Positions 63,445 through 64,000 of a stretch of DNA of 64,000 nucleotides are shown here, one piece after another. A program made the translations under genes and the position numbers. The notes under the pieces are model-generated. The model had not been told where the DNA came from. It saw only the letters and a list, made by a program, of their open reading frames with translations, and ran no database searches. Each line of letters starts with the position of its first letter. The first letter of the stretch is position 1. Source of the DNA: Epithemia pelagica (Eukaryota; Bacillariophyta; Bacillariophyceae; Surirellales; Surirellaceae); NCBI GenBank assembly GCA_946965045.2, contig OX337231.1, positions 3,844,001-3,908,000 of the forward strand, written 5' to 3'.

Positions 63445-64000
63445 TCAAGCAGCGGCATCGTCCTCTTCGTCAAAAAGGGCATCCATCTCGTGCGGATCCA
63501 TGGGTGCCATTAGGTCCGACAGGAGAACAGAGGAGGAGGACGACGACGCCGTACCAGTAAACGTAGATTCCTCCGTGATTTGTCGCTGGAGCACCGGAGC
63601 ACTGGCCACTGTCCCCTCGTGTGTCGTAGTACTCGTCGTGCTGGGTCCTCCTCGTAGTAGCATGGGTCCTCCTCCGGTGGGTGTTGGTAGTGTCGTCGGG
63701 GTAGCAGCCGCAACAACACGTTCCATATTCCTCGTAGTCTTGTTCGGTCCCTGTCTCATCCTAGACAGAGTCGGTGGTGGTTGCTGTAACACCCCCAAGG
63801 GTGGCAAAGAAGACATAGTGGCCACACTTGGTGTAGATGTCGTGGCAATCACTCCGCGGTCTTGGTCCTCCTGCACGAGTGTCGTCGTCATCGTCTTTGA
63901 AGGTCTCTGCTGCATCCCCACCATCCAATGAATGCTCCCACCACTCTTCGTCGCCTCGTTGTCGTTTCGAGTGTCTTGTTTTGTTTCTGCTTCGTCCTGC
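63445..64000 (-). CDS. C-terminal part of a hypothetical protein (runs off the window end)
   Basis: The minus frame is open from the window edge to a stop at 63445. An internal ATG at 63924 exists, but the frame upstream (N-D-N-E-A-T-K-S-G-G-S-I-H-W) remains open and coding-like, so the gene probably continues past 64000. The visible ~185 residues are low complexity (T/S/P-rich), with RGG-like and MRQGPNK segments and an acidic C-terminus (PMDPHEMDALFDEEDD) resembling an acidic activation-type tail. No domain is recognisable in this part. Confidence 0.6.
   Translation of the reverse strand, partial: QDEAETKQDTRNDNEATKSGGSIHWMVGMQQRPSKTMTTTLVQEDQDRGVIATTSTPSVATMSSLPPLGVLQQPPPTLSRMRQGPNKTTRNMERVVAAATPTTLPTPTGGGPMLLRGGPSTTSTTTHEGTVASAPVLQRQITEESTFTGTASSSSSSVLLSDLMAPMDPHEMDALFDEEDDAAA

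Overview
The window looks like nuclear DNA of a photosynthetic stramenopile, most likely a pennate diatom. The case rests on short spliceosomal introns, very Q/N/S/D-rich proteins, a two-domain CP12 with a signal peptide and PAF-type plastid presequence (61989-62932), and many helicase-associated (HA, PF03457-type) repeat genes, a family known to be expanded in diatoms. The species is inference; Seminavis-like genomes fit. No virus, plasmid or CRISPR signal was seen.

Layout. 1-7.8 kb: a low-complexity zinc-ribbon protein whose 3' end is interrupted by a 531-bp hAT-type MITE with a perfect 15-bp terminal inverted repeat and a perfect 8-bp target duplication, then a UIM + PARP-like protein. 8.6-30.1 kb: an array of HA-repeat genes (A-D, minus strand) alternating with copies of a SelD-type FAD/NAD(P) oxidoreductase (FAD1-FAD4, minus strand). 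Only FAD4 is clearly intact. FAD1 and FAD2 are broken and FAD3 has a damaged start. The array is interrupted at 16.7-19.6 kb by an unrelated membrane/coiled-coil gene and a noncoding tandem repeat. 32.6-39.5 kb: a Q-rich ankyrin protein and a TLDc-domain protein. 39.7-45.7 kb: two more HA genes (E, F, plus strand) with a PARP pseudogene and a FAD pseudogene, i.e. inverted relatives of the left array. 46.7-64 kb: ordinary single-copy genes (VTT-domain membrane protein, TENA/THI-4 enzyme, ABC half-transporter, proline-rich/coiled-coil protein, TLC-type nucleotide transporter-like protein, CP12, and the C-terminal part of one more protein).

The most interesting system is the HA array. Each HA gene has a first exon encoding an Arg-rich presequence ending in R-x-F-(A/V/T)-A-K, which resembles a mitochondrial processing site. 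Genes A, B and D then have two 75-nt exons, nearly always spaced 169 bp apart as exon+intron tandem repeats, all phase 1, before a terminal exon with the HA repeats. All six genes carry the same upstream motif (GTGACTGAAATGGAC...GATTCGGACTG...AAGTTTTCATGT) although surrounding DNA has diverged. The HA genes have been copied with pieces of the FAD, PARP and TLDc genes, giving two lineages (HA-FAD and HA-TLDc) with signs of gene conversion. Exon models were built by hand from splice consensus and phase; no transcript evidence is available.
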